NCBI GenBank assembly: GCA_963772965.1
Contig: CAVYZU010000002.1
Span: 682,001 to 746,000 of the forward strand
Direction: 5' to 3'
Source of the DNA: AP-15 sp963772965
GTDB taxonomy: Bacteria; Pseudomonadota; Alphaproteobacteria; ATCC43930; CGMCC-115725
Length of the DNA stretch: 64,000 nt
In this document: piece after piece, positions 8,368-17,280 of the stretch
Layout of the letters: every line of letters starts with the position of its first letter
Numbering within the stretch: position 1 is the first letter of the stretch
Position numbers and translations under genes: made by a program
The notes under the pieces: generated by a model
Seen by the model: the letters and a program-made list of their open reading frames with translations, nothing else
The model's database searches: none
What the model was told of the DNA's origin: nothing

Positions 8368-8793
8368 ATGAGCGCAACCGGACTCGATGTCTTCGACAAG
8401 ACGGTTCAGACCACCAACGCCTGGCTCAAGGAGATCATGGAGGTCACTGGGCCGGAGCGTCGGCGAGCTTATCGCGTGCTCGCCGCCGTGTTGCACGCTC
8501 TGCGCGACCGCCTCACTGTCGACGAGGCGGCCCAGTTGGGCGCTGAACTGCCAATTCTCGTGCGCGGGCTGTATTACGATCAATGGCATCACCCTTCGGG
8601 AAAACCCGAACGGCTGCGTCACAAAAAGGAGTTCCTTGCGGTCGTCGCAGCCGAATTGGCCGACATCGGTCCCATTGATCCGGAGACCGCGACGCAGGCC
8701 GTGTTCTCGGTGCTCGAGCGTCACATCGCCCCGGGGGAGATAGAAGACATCAAGAGTATGCTGCCGTCGCAGCTCCGTGAACTCTGGCCGTGA
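8368..8793 (+). CDS. DUF2267 domain protein
   Basis: A 141-residue soluble helical protein. RRRAYRVLAAVLHALRDRL, DEAAQLGAELPILVRG and YYDQWHHPSGKPER are the recognisable DUF2267 signature. The ATG is preceded by GAAAGGAG. It is followed 60 bp later by the phosphoribosyltransferase-esterase fusion and may be co-transcribed with it. The function is unknown; the family is frequent in stress and dormancy-type gene clusters. An FNR-type promoter with ideal spacing lies upstream. Confidence 0.88.
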   Translation: MSATGLDVFDKTVQTTNAWLKEIMEVTGPERRRAYRVLAAVLHALRDRLTVDEAAQLGAELPILVRGLYYDQWHHPSGKPERLRHKKEFLAVVAAELADIGPIDPETATQAVFSVLERHIAPGEIEDIKSMLPSQLRELWP

Positions 8794-8853
8794 GGCGCTG
8801 TTGCTTGGTTAGGCGGCGGTTGATTGATTAGTGACCGCCGGGGAGCACGCGAA

Positions 8854-10867
8854 ATGGAGCCGAAGCGTTTTCGCAACCGCCAAGAAGCAGGTCGGCTGCT
8901 AGCCGAACAGCTCACTGCCTATGCCAATCGCCCGGATGTGCTGGTGCTGGCGCTGCCGCGCGGCGGTGTACCAGTCGGGTATGAAGTGGCCCGCGCATTA
9001 CACGCGCCGCTCGACGTCTTTGTGGTGCGCAAGCTGGGGGTCCCAGGCTACGAGGAGCTGGCAATGGGGGCGGTCGCGACCGGTGGCGTGCGCGTCCTCA
9101 ACGAAGAGATCGTACAGCGCCTTGGCATACCAGAATACGTCATCGACGCGGCCGTCGCGCGCGAGCAGCAGGAAGTGGCGCGACGCGAGCGCCTCTACCG
9201 CGGCGGTCGTCCGCCCCCCGAAGTTCGGGGTCGGACCGTGATCCTGGTGGATGACGGCCTGGCAACCGGCGCCACGATGCGCGCCGCCGTCATGGCGCTG
9301 CGACAGTTGCAACCCGCTCGGATCGTTGTCGCCGTGCCGACCGCCTCGTCCGAGACCTGCAGCGAGCTGAAAGCTGAGGTCGACAAGGTCATCTGCGCAA
9401 TGACGCCCGAGCCGTTTCTCGCCGTCGGCCACTGGTACGAGGATTTCTCCCAGACCACCGACGAGGAAGTCCGTGACCTGCTCGCGCGACGTCCCGACCC
9501 GGAAGCAGCGCAAACCGTCCAGCGCACCACCGAGCCGGGGCTGCTCGACGCGGTGCGCAAGGCCGCCTACCGGCTGACCGGCGCCGCCGGGGACTATGAT
9601 CCGCTGATCGAGCTAATCGGGGAGGCGCGATTTGTGCTGCTTGGCGAGGCTTCACACGGCACGCACGAGTTCTACCGCGAGCGCGCCCGGATAACGCAGC
9701 GGCTCATCAAAGAGAAGGGCTTCACCGTCGTTGCGGTCGAGGCCGATTGGCCGGACGCCTACCGCGTTAATCGCTATGCACGTGGTGCCGGCGATGATGT
9801 CGATGCCGCGGAGGCGCTTAGCGATTTTCGACGCTTCCCGAGATGGATGTGGCGCAACACCGAAGTGGTTGAATTCGTCGAGTGGCTGCGTGCGCATAAC
9901 GCCAGTCTGCCCGCGGAGCTCGGAAAAACCGGGTTTTACGGGCTCGATCTTTACAGCCTGCACGCGTCGATGAAAGCTGTAATCCAATATCTCGAACGGA
10001 CCGATCCCGACGCGGCGCAGCGAGCTCGCGATCGATACGCCTGCTTCGATCATTTTGGCCCCGAACCACAGGTGTACGGTTTCATCGCCGCGACTGACCG
10101 CAGCAAGTCGTGCAGAGACCAGGTGGTCAGTCAGCTCGTCGAACTGCAGCGCCGGACCGCGGAGCATGCGCATTACGATGATCCCGGCGCGGAGGACGAA
10201 CTGTTCTTCGCTGAGCAAAACGCGCAAGTAGTCAAAGACGCCGAGGAGTACTATCGCGCGATGTTTTTCGGAGACGTCTCGTCCTGGAACCTGCGCGACA
10301 CCCATATGGTCGAAACCCTCGAGGCACTTGTTGCGCATCTCAGCCGGCGAGGCAGGCAGGCAAAGGTTGTCGTCTGGGCGCATAATTCGCATCTGGGCGA
10401 CGCGCGGGCAACCGAGATGAGCCAGCGCGGCGAGCTGAACGTAGGTCAGCTGGTGCGTGAAAAACATGCGCAAGATGCCGTCCTGGTCGGCTTCATCACG
10501 CACCACGGTACGGTCACTGCTGCCTCCGACTGGGATGGGGTGGCTCGAGCGCAAGCGCGTCCGGCCAGCCCTTCCCGGCAGCTATGAGGCGCTGTTTCAT
10601 TCTGCTCTCGCTGAGCGTTTCCTGCTCGCTTGGTCTCGGAATGACGGCGACGCGCGCGAGCCCTTCCGCGATGCCAAGCTCGAGCGGGCGATCGGCGTGA
10701 TCTATCGGCCGGAAACCGAGCGGATCAGTCACTACTTCCGAGCGCGGTTGGCAGAGCAGTTTGACGCCATACTCCACTTCGATGAGACGCGGGCAGTTGA
10801 GCCCTTGGAATACACGAGCGAATGGGACGCCGGCGAGCTGGCGGAAACCTTCCCCTTCGCGGTCTAG
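8854..10867 (+). CDS. Phosphoribosyltransferase-erythromycin esterase fusion (one frameshift)
   Basis: Two enzymes in one chain. Residues about 1-215 are a type I phosphoribosyltransferase with the PRPP loop VILVDDGLATGATM; the rest is an erythromycin esterase-family domain with GEASHGTHEFY and VEADWPDAYR, the usual catalytic region. The frame breaks at the GGGG run 10537-10540: removing one G joins DWDG to WLERKRVRPALPG and carries the C-terminus on to TAG at 10867, giving about 670 residues, normal for this fusion. The indel may be a sequencing error. The ATG at 8854 (GGGGAG upstream) is preferred over the ATG at 8824. The substrate is unknown; drug resistance should not be assumed. Confidence 0.85.
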
Positions 10868-10880
10868 CGTGGAGGGCCTA

Positions 10881-11570
10881 GTGGAAACAAGCGGTGAAGC
10901 ACGCCCGGTCCGCGTCGCAGCGGGAAGAGTGACACTCGATGGCGATTTGAGCCTGCCCGAGGGCGTCCGCGGCATCGTTCTGTTTGCTCACGGCAGCGGC
11001 AGCAGTCGCCTAAGCCCACGCAATCGCTATGTCGCACAGCTGCTCAATCAGGCGAGGCTTGCGACATTGCTCATCGACCTGCTGACGGCGGAAGAAGAGG
11101 CGATCGATCTGGCCACGGGAGAACTGCGCTTTGATATCGGTTTCCTCGCCGAGCGGCTCGTGGCAGTCACTGATTGGCTCCTTCAATACCCGGATACGCG
11201 GCAGCTCCGGATCGGATATTTTGGCGCTAGCACCGGCGCCGCGGCAGCATTGGTGTCAGCGGCCGAGCGCCCGGAAGCAGTTGATGCGATCGTCTCCCGT
11301 GGTGGTCGGCCCGATCTGGCCGGCCCGGTCCTACCTCGGGTGCGGGCGCCGACATTACTCATCGTCGGCGGCAAGGACTTTCGGGTCATCAAACTTAACC
11401 GGGAAGCGCTCGAACAACTCCGCTGCGAGAAGCAACTCGTTATCGTACCGGGCGCCACGCATCTCTTCGAGGAGCCCGGTGCTTTGGACGAGGTGGGGCG
11501 GTTGGCGCGCGATTGGTTCGAAGGCCACCTCTCCCAAAAGGAGGCATCCGCAACCCTCGCCGATCGGTAA
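10881..11570 (+). CDS. Alpha/beta hydrolase (dienelactone hydrolase-like)
   Basis: About 229 residues from GTG 10881, which has GGAGGG four bases upstream. The alpha/beta-hydrolase fold is shown by VLFAHGSGSS (oxyanion loop), GYFGASTGAAAAL (nucleophile elbow with Ser), LIVGGKDFRV (Asp region) and GATHLFEEPG (catalytic His). It starts 13 bp after the end of the phosphoribosyltransferase-esterase gene and is probably in the same transcript. These enzymes are repeatedly seen beside such phosphoribosyltransferases. The substrate is unknown; the protein is probably cytosolic. Confidence 0.85.
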   Translation: METSGEARPVRVAAGRVTLDGDLSLPEGVRGIVLFAHGSGSSRLSPRNRYVAQLLNQARLATLLIDLLTAEEEAIDLATGELRFDIGFLAERLVAVTDWLLQYPDTRQLRIGYFGASTGAAAALVSAAERPEAVDAIVSRGGRPDLAGPVLPRVRAPTLLIVGGKDFRVIKLNREALEQLRCEKQLVIVPGATHLFEEPGALDEVGRLARDWFEGHLSQKEASATLADR

Positions 11571-11616
11571 CCAACCGCGGCTCCCGGGCTGGCACAAGCA
11601 AGGAGGTCAAAAAGTC

Positions 11617-12000
11617 ATGACCGTCAGACTGAACAATCGGGCGTATGAGCATGCCAAGAGGCTTATCAATGAGGGCAGGTTCGTATTCGACCAACGGGAC
11701 GCGTGGAGCGAACATCAACCTTCGACGCGCCAGGAGAACGAGTTTATAGAACGGTACGGGTTTCCTGAATATGGTAAGTGGTATTTGGCAGTAAACGACG
11801 AATACGAAGAGGATACGAAACGACGTTATGAATTTCCGTATGGTGATTTCCAAGATGCTCACCGCTGCGGCATTCTAACTGCGGAAAGCCGGGCGGGCCA
11901 ATACAAGCATTTTGACGTCGAGAATGCAGCTGCACATTTGCATGGTATGATCGACGCCATGTATGAACATAAAGAGGGCGTTGATATTGCTGAGCGCTGA
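11617..12000 (+). CDS. Conserved hypothetical protein
   Basis: A 127-residue soluble acidic protein with a strong AAGGAGG ribosome site. It begins MTVRLNNRAYEHAKRLI and contains WSEHQPSTRQENEFIERYG and a final helix AAAHLHGMIDAMYEH. Similar small proteins occur as uncharacterised ORFs in bacteria. No catalytic motif is evident. It lies 46 bp after the hydrolase and may be the last gene of that transcript. Confidence 0.75.
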   Translation: MTVRLNNRAYEHAKRLINEGRFVFDQRDAWSEHQPSTRQENEFIERYGFPEYGKWYLAVNDEYEEDTKRRYEFPYGDFQDAHRCGILTAESRAGQYKHFDVENAAAHLHGMIDAMYEHKEGVDIAER

Positions 12001-12088
12001 GGGTGAAATGGCCGACGCCGGCACCGCTCACAACAGCGAAATGCTACATTTGGAGCCAAAAACCGCCAGCTGAGTTCGACGCGATCCA

Positions 12089-12727
12089 ATGAGGCGGGGC
12101 GTCGAATTTGCCGCGTCCGCAATCGTAATGCTCCTGGTCACTATTGGCCCGCTCGAGACTGCCGCCATCTTTGGCGTCCTAACGGCGGGAGCCCGCCGCA
12201 GGATGAGAACTCGGCTCGCGATCCAAGCGGTTGCCATAGCGGCCGGGGTTCTCGTCATTTTTGCGATTGGCGGTACGCAGTTTTTGCGGCTATTGCAAGT
12301 TGGGTTCCCAGCGTTCCAGGTTGCAGCGGGCATTTCTTCTTCTGCTCCAGTCGATCGAACTGATCTTCGCGCATCCGGGCGGTCTCTCGGCACTAACTGC
12401 GAGCGAGGAACGGGAGGCTAGCTCAGTGACGAAATTGCCGTATTTCCGCTTGCCATCCCGCTAATCGCCGGGCCCGCGAGCATCACCGCGGTCATGTTGT
12501 TGATGGGGCAGGCCGACGCAGATCCACTCAGAGTCGCGGCCTTTTTCCTCGCGCTCCTGATTGCCCTGGCGCTGACTTATCTGATGATGATGCTGGTCGA
12601 GCCGGTTGGGCGGTTACTCGGTGTGACCGGGACGAATGTCATCGCTCGCATCTCGGGCATTCTGCTCGCCGCACTTGCGGTGCAGTTTATCTTCAATGGA
12701 ATTCGCGACAGCCATCTGCTTCGATAA
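12089..12727 (+). pseudogene. MarC-family membrane protein, disrupted by two frame changes
   Basis: The frame from ATG 12089 gives the MarC N-terminus with its first helices (LLVTIGPLETAAIFGVL). An extra T in the run near 12334-12336 shifts it; the next frame supplies LLLLQSIELIFAHPGGLSA up to about 12420. A second change returns to the original frame with DEIAVFPLAIPLIAGPASIT and the last helices. The two changes cancel, and the total span (213 codons) equals a normal MarC protein. Whether the gene is truly dead or the reads are wrong cannot be told here. The family is a multi-spanning inner membrane protein of unsettled function. Confidence 0.75.
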
Positions 12728-13066
12728 AACGAAGATTTTGCCCATCATGTCGAACATTGCCAAGCCCGGCGCGCTGTTCGTGCTGCACCGGCCGGATCAG
12801 CGATCAGCGATGGTGAAAGCTGCAAATTGACGGCCGTCAAGGCGGCCGCAGATGCTGCCGGTATAGTTGAACGGGCTCGATGTTACGAACCGTGCCACAA
12901 GTGGACAAAGACCATGAGGTCAGACGTCGATGTCGCCTTCCACAGGAGTTCCGCCTCGATTTTCCGTTTGATGCCGCTATCGGCGCTGGGCGCGAAGTGC
13001 TGAGGCATACCTGGCTCCCCTATCCAGAATTGTCGGAAGCGACACAATGATAAGCACGAGGATCTC
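12728..13066. other. Intergenic region upstream of the SDH protease
   Basis: About 340 bp without a supportable gene. It contains the FNR-type box at 12827-12840 and a TATAGT hexamer at 12863-12868. The rest shows nothing I can assign. Confidence 0.5.
12827..12840 (+). promoter_or_regulatory. FNR/FixK-type box TTGACGGCCGTCAA
   Basis: A perfect palindrome of the TTGA-N6-TCAA type. TATAGT (five of six matches to the -10 consensus) lies at 12863-12868, again after exactly 22 bp. The implied transcript would have a leader of nearly 200 bases before the SDH-type protease ATG at 13067. Confidence 0.65.
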
Positions 13067-13903
13067 ATGACGATTGCGGATATCTTCTGGATCTTCTTTA
13101 TGATATCGGCGCTGCAACCGGTGATCCGGCAGCGGATGCTGGACGCGATGCGAATGCGCAGGATCGCGCAATTGGAGCGGGAACGAAACTCTCGCGTCAT
13201 CCTCCTCGTTCATCGCCAGGAAACGATGCGCCTGCTGGGATTTCCCATAGCCCGCTACATTGACATCAATGATTCCGAAGAGATCATGCGTGCGATCCAG
13301 ATGACCGACGACGATGTGCCGTTGGACATCGTTCTACACACCCCCGGCGGGCTGGTCCTCGCGGCGCTGCAGATTGCTCGCGCGCTGCGCGGCCACAAGG
13401 GGAAGGTCACCGCCTTTGTGCCTCATTACGCGATGTCGGGGGGCACATTGATCGCGCTGGCCGCCGACGAGATCGTGATGTGCCGGCATTCGGTGCTTGG
13501 CCCGATCGACCCGCAGCTTGGCGAATCCCCCGCCGCCTCGCTTATTAAGGTGGTCGGGGAGAAGCCAATTTCCGAAATCGACGACAAGACCTTGATCCTC
13601 GCCGATGTCGGCCGTAAGGCGATCGGACAAGTCAAGAGCGCGGCCGGCAAGCTTCTCGACCGGCATCTTCCGACGGAGAAGGCCGCGGCGGTGGCGGAGA
13701 AACTATCGAGCGGCTCGTGGACGCATGATTACCCGATCACGCCCGACGAAGCGCGCGAGCTTGGGTTGCCGATCAGCACCGAGATGCCCGACCGCGTGCT
13801 CGAAATGATGGCGCTCTACCCACAGCCCGTTCGCTCGCAGTCGGGCGGCGTCGAATACCTACCGATACCGCGGCAGAAGGATCCCTCGCCGCTGTCGCCC
13901 TGA
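13067..13903 (+). CDS. SDH-family Clp-fold serine proteinase
   Basis: A 278-residue protein with an N-terminal hydrophobic helix, then a ClpP/crotonase fold. VPLDIVLHTPGGLVLAA and the nucleophile motif HYAMSGGTLIALAADEIVM fit the serine dehydrogenase proteinase (SDH_sah) family related to SppA. The short N-terminal anchor suggests membrane attachment. A role in membrane protein quality control is likely from the fold but not shown. An FNR-type promoter lies upstream. Confidence 0.85.
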   Translation: MTIADIFWIFFMISALQPVIRQRMLDAMRMRRIAQLERERNSRVILLVHRQETMRLLGFPIARYIDINDSEEIMRAIQMTDDDVPLDIVLHTPGGLVLAALQIARALRGHKGKVTAFVPHYAMSGGTLIALAADEIVMCRHSVLGPIDPQLGESPAASLIKVVGEKPISEIDDKTLILADVGRKAIGQVKSAAGKLLDRHLPTEKAAAVAEKLSSGSWTHDYPITPDEARELGLPISTEMPDRVLEMMALYPQPVRSQSGGVEYLPIPRQKDPSPLSP

Positions 13904-13940
13904 TGTCCCCCAAGAATGTGAACTCGATGGAGACCTAGCG

Positions 13941-14402
13941 GTGAACGGATCCTCACGTCATGTCGTCTGCCCGAACTGCGGCGCCGTCAACCGCATCCCG
14001 TCTGACCGACCCGCGCAAAAGGCTAAGTGCGGAACCTGCCACCAGCCGATCTTTGCCGGAACCCCGGTCGTGGTCGATGCCGCGGCATTCGAGCGTCACA
14101 TCACGCGCAACGACATTCCAGTGCTGGTCGATTTCTGGGCTCCATGGTGCGGGCCCTGCCTCGCCATGGCGCCGGCTTACGAGCGTGCCGCCGCCGAACT
14201 CGAACCTGACTTTCAACTCCTCAAACTCAATACCGAGGAACAGCCCACCGTGGCGGCGCGCTACAACATCCGCAGCATTCCGACACTGATGATGTTTGCT
14301 GGGGGGCGCCAGATTGCGCAGCGCGCCGGCGCCAGCGACACCCGCGGCATCATCTCCTGGGCCAGGGCTCACGCGCCCTCCGCCCATTCGGAGAAATCCT
14401 GA
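13941..14402 (+). CDS. trxC: Thioredoxin 2
   Basis: A 153-residue protein with the TrxC layout: an N-terminal zinc ribbon (CPNCGAVN and CGTCHQPIF) followed by a thioredoxin domain with the active site WCGPC and the cis-Pro loop IRSIPTLMMF. It reduces disulfides in the cytosol, and the zinc ribbon tunes its redox behaviour under oxidative stress. GTG is the start. It lies 37 bp after the protease gene and may share its transcript and the FNR-type promoter. Confidence 0.92.
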   Translation: MNGSSRHVVCPNCGAVNRIPSDRPAQKAKCGTCHQPIFAGTPVVVDAAAFERHITRNDIPVLVDFWAPWCGPCLAMAPAYERAAAELEPDFQLLKLNTEEQPTVAARYNIRSIPTLMMFAGGRQIAQRAGASDTRGIISWARAHAPSAHSEKS

Positions 14403-14446
14403 GCGGCCGCAGACGCGGGGCACGGCGTGGCAAGGAGAAAACCGCC

Positions 14447-15100
14447 ATGGCAACGACAACAGCAAACGGGGTTATCGAACGGGTAAAGGTGCGCGAGGTG
14501 GCGGGTATCTTTCATTCGCGCGACGCCCTTGTCCCTGCCGTGGATGCCTTGTTGCTCGCCGGCTTCGACCGCGCCGATATCGATGTGATCGTAGGCGGGC
14601 CATTTGCTCGTGAAAAACTCGGCGGAGTTCATGTTTCGATTGAGGAGCTGCCCGAGGCGCCCGGAGTCCCGCGGCAGGCATTTATCACGCGCGATGACTT
14701 GATCGAGGTTCTGGCGCTGGCTTTGGCCATCCTGGTTTTTCTTGGCGCCGCCGCTGCCGCATGGATCGTTGTCGTACGGGGTGGAAGCCTGCTGTGGGCC
14801 GGCGTAGCCGCGGTCATTGGCGCCGTGGCAGCTGGCGGCATCGGCGCATTAATGGCACGGGCATATGCCCGCAAACATGCCAGAGAGTTGGCGGCCCAAT
14901 CGGCCGCGAGCGATCTCGTTCTGTGTGTTCGCGTGCGATCGCCCGAGGAAGAGGCGAAAGCGCAGGATATCCTGATCAGTCACGGGGCCGAAGCGGTTCG
15001 GCCGCACGAAATCCAAATCGACAAGCGCTTGGAATACCTGCCCCTGCATTCGCTACGGGTAGATCCGTGGCTTAGCGAGGAACCTCTCCGCCGCCCGTAA
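14447..15100 (+). CDS. Two-helix membrane protein with a YflT-like N-terminus
   Basis: A 217-residue protein. The first 80 residues (GIFHSRDALVPAVDALLLAG, then DIDVIVGG) resemble the N-terminal fold of general stress protein 17M (YflT), a weak match. Two adjacent transmembrane helices follow, separated by a short loop, and then a cytosolic C-terminal domain. AAGGAG precedes the ATG. It is 44 bp after trxC on the same strand, suggesting co-transcription. The function is unknown. Confidence 0.7.
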   Translation: MATTTANGVIERVKVREVAGIFHSRDALVPAVDALLLAGFDRADIDVIVGGPFAREKLGGVHVSIEELPEAPGVPRQAFITRDDLIEVLALALAILVFLGAAAAAWIVVVRGGSLLWAGVAAVIGAVAAGGIGALMARAYARKHARELAAQSAASDLVLCVRVRSPEEEAKAQDILISHGAEAVRPHEIQIDKRLEYLPLHSLRVDPWLSEEPLRRP

Positions 15101-15126
15101 GGAAAGAAAACGAGGTCGTTGGTGCG

Positions 15127-15576
15127 TTACAGCAGCAGGTCAAAGATCCGCTGCGAACGCTCCCACTCCGCGCTCCCCGGATTTTTCACATCCGGATCGA
15201 TAATCTTGAACATATGGGCCAGCGCCACGCTGATGCCACCGGCGATTTCGGGAAGCCGCTCCTTGGTCTCGTCGCTATAGGCGAGGTCGAGCGGCGGTTG
15301 CGCGGTCAAATGCTCGAGAATGGGTTCGATCGCAATCCCTTCCCCGAGCTTGCGAAATTCGTGAACCCGTTCCTGCAATCCTTTGGTGATGGGGAGGTCA
15401 AACGGTTCGATGATGAGGCGGTCGTTGGCTTTTGCCGTCGCCTGGCCGCGCAGAAGCAGATCGTAAATCTTGTGATTGACGAAATCGCTGTAACGCTTCA
15501 AATCGCTCTTGTCGATATCGAGACCCGCCACGGCGCGGAAGAATCGCTCGAACTTGGCCACACCCGTGGTCGGCAT
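15127..15576 (-). CDS. DUF1931 protein (bacterial histone-fold family)
   Basis: A 149-residue protein closely fitting DUF1931: MPTTGVAKFERFFRAVAGLD at the start, SDFVNHKIYDLLLRGQATAK in the middle, and DPDVKNPGSAEWERSQRIFDLLL at the end. Structures of this family show two histone-fold pairs in one chain, but the DNA-binding residues of true histones are not obviously kept. It is small, cytosolic and often found with stress genes. Its own FNR-type box lies 57 bp upstream. The 3' end converges with the preceding membrane protein gene. Confidence 0.9.
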   Translation of the reverse strand: MPTTGVAKFERFFRAVAGLDIDKSDLKRYSDFVNHKIYDLLLRGQATAKANDRLIIEPFDLPITKGLQERVHEFRKLGEGIAIEPILEHLTAQPPLDLAYSDETKERLPEIAGGISVALAHMFKIIDPDVKNPGSAEWERSQRIFDLLL

Positions 15577-15633
15577 CGCTGTCGCCCTCCTCGCTCGCGA
15601 AGTAATATCTAAGGGCGGTTCGGCGCGACGGCG

Positions 15634-15647
15634 TTGATGCTCGTCAA
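15634..15647 (-). promoter_or_regulatory. FNR/FixK-type box (TTGA-TGCTCG-TCAA, plus-strand reading)
   Basis: An exact TTGA-N6-TCAA upstream of the DUF1931 gene. At the 22 bp position the sequence toward the gene is TAGATA (15611-15606), a weaker -10 match than at other sites. Confidence 0.5.
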
Positions 15648-15674
15648 ATTTCCCGGAAGGGCTCGCTCGCAGAG

Positions 15675-16097
15675 CTAATGAAGACGTCTGACGCTGCTCG
15701 CCTCGATCCCCTCCAGCACGTTCTGGAGTTGCCCGATGACGTCCTTTAGCGCAGCAGCCGGGAGTTCGACGGCGAGCGGAATGTCGTCGGCAGTCTGCAG
15801 GTGCAGGATGGCGGCGGAATTGTCGGGCGCGGTCCCGACCCTGACTTCCGCAACGGGTATCACATTGCTGTCGAGGCCCTCGACGGCCTCCTGAGGATTG
15901 CGGACGACGCGCCGCCTTGACGCCGATCGCGCCGCGTCTGTGAGGACGGTGATCAGATATCCTACCGCCTCGTAAGGATAGACCAACGGGTACTCGCTGC
16001 CGTCGCCGAGCCGATGCGTGATCCAGACATGCGCACCGTCATCAGATGCTCCGGCCGCGGTCAGATCGGTTACTTTAACACCGGTAACATTAGCCAT
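15675..16097 (-). CDS. Hypothetical protein
   Basis: About 140 residues from the ATG at 16097; an ATG at 16121 adds eight residues, and neither has a strong ribosome site. The protein is soluble and acidic, with YPLVYPYEAVGYLITVLTDA and a C-terminal helix ending in ASSVRRLH. No family is recognised. It lies beside the DUF1931 gene on the same strand, separated by the FNR-type box. Confidence 0.6.
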   Translation of the reverse strand: MANVTGVKVTDLTAAGASDDGAHVWITHRLGDGSEYPLVYPYEAVGYLITVLTDAARSASRRRVVRNPQEAVEGLDSNVIPVAEVRVGTAPDNSAAILHLQTADDIPLAVELPAAALKDVIGQLQNVLEGIEASSVRRLH

Positions 16098-16306
16098 AAT
16101 CGATTGCCCTGCTTGCACCATTTCACACAGATCTGCCGCCGGCGTGATCGCGAAGCAAGGTCAGCAATGCTGCCATGATATTTTATACACGATTTCCCGC
16201 CCCCGACCCGGTGACGATGGCGGAGTCCAAGCGCGGCATCAAGTGAGGTTTACGAGGATAGCGGCGGAGTCGTCGACCGCAGCGAAGTCGGAAAGAAGAT
16301 CGGCGC

Positions 16307-17236
16307 CTAGCCCTGCTCGAAACGAGAGGCGTCGGACGCTCCAGCGTTGAACAATGGAGGCTCGAGCCCGGCGTTTTCGGCGGCGAGCCGCGCCAGCGCC
16401 GACCAGTCGAGATCGTCGTTGCCGCGTGCCACTTGCGTCAAAAAATGATCGTGGATCAAACTCGCGACCGGCATCGGCACGGCCTCTGCTTCGGCTGCGG
16501 CCAGCACCGAGCGGATGTCCTTCAGCGCCAACGGCATCCTAAATCCCGCCGGTTGGTACTTCTCATCGAGGATCAGCTGCCCATAGGTCTTGTAAACGGG
16601 TGCGGCAAAGAGGCTCTCGGTCAGGATTTCGAGAAAGCGGTGTGCCGGGACATCCGCCTTGCGCATCAGTGCAATGGCCTCGCCGAGGGATTCGATGACC
16701 GAGGCGATCAGGAAATTTCCGCCGAGTTTGACCAGATTGGCCCCCGGCGGGAATGCGCCGAGAACGAACGTCTTCTGTCCCATTGCGTCGAACAACGGCC
16801 GGCAGCGGTCGACCGGTTCCGCCGCACCCGCGGCGACAATGTAAAGCTGTGCTGCCGCCGCCGCTTCCGGACGGCCGAACACTGGCGCCGCGACGAAATG
16901 CTGGCCTGCGGTGCGATGCGCCTCGGTCAGCTCTTGCGAAAGTGCGACGGTGATCGTGCTCATCGAGACATGGACGGCATTCTCGGGAAGCGCCCGGATC
17001 ACCCGGCCGCTGCCGAGGATAATGTCCTCGACCGCGCGGTCGTCGGCCAGCATCGTTATCACCACTTCGCCGGTGCATGCAGCAGCTGGAGTGTCGGCAA
17101 CCATCGCGCCGTCTTCGCGTAATCCTTCGGCGTGGCTGCGAGTGCGGTCCCAGACCGTGACATTGATCCCGGATTTGAGCAGGTTGCGCGCCATCGCCTG
17201 ACCCATATGTCCGAGTCCGATAAAGCCGACATCCAT
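16307..17236 (-). CDS. NAD(P)-dependent beta-hydroxyacid dehydrogenase (3-hydroxyisobutyrate dehydrogenase family)
   Basis: About 309 residues from the ATG at 17236, preceded by GGAGAAG; a longer frame to 17284 lacks support. The Rossmann motif GFIGLGHMGQAMARN opens the protein, the substrate-binding segment follows, and GANLVKLGGNFLIAS carries the catalytic Lys. This family oxidises or reduces small hydroxyacids or semialdehydes. It is the last gene of the DsbA - aldehyde dehydrogenase - SDR - dehydrogenase operon, 44 bp after the SDR. The substrate is unknown. Confidence 0.88.
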   Translation of the reverse strand: MDVGFIGLGHMGQAMARNLLKSGINVTVWDRTRSHAEGLREDGAMVADTPAAACTGEVVITMLADDRAVEDIILGSGRVIRALPENAVHVSMSTITVALSQELTEAHRTAGQHFVAAPVFGRPEAAAAAQLYIVAAGAAEPVDRCRPLFDAMGQKTFVLGAFPPGANLVKLGGNFLIASVIESLGEAIALMRKADVPAHRFLEILTESLFAAPVYKTYGQLILDEKYQPAGFRMPLALKDIRSVLAAAEAEAVPMPVASLIHDHFLTQVARGNDDLDWSALARLAAENAGLEPPLFNAGASDASRFEQG

Positions 17237-17280
17237 CTCACTTCTTCTCCATGTTTGGTGGATTACGTTGAACTCCGGTT

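Noticed and set aside
8854..10867. Macrolide resistance gene
   Set aside because: The esterase-family domain is fused to a phosphoribosyltransferase and sits in a stress gene block; such chromosomal homologues are not evidence for drug resistance.
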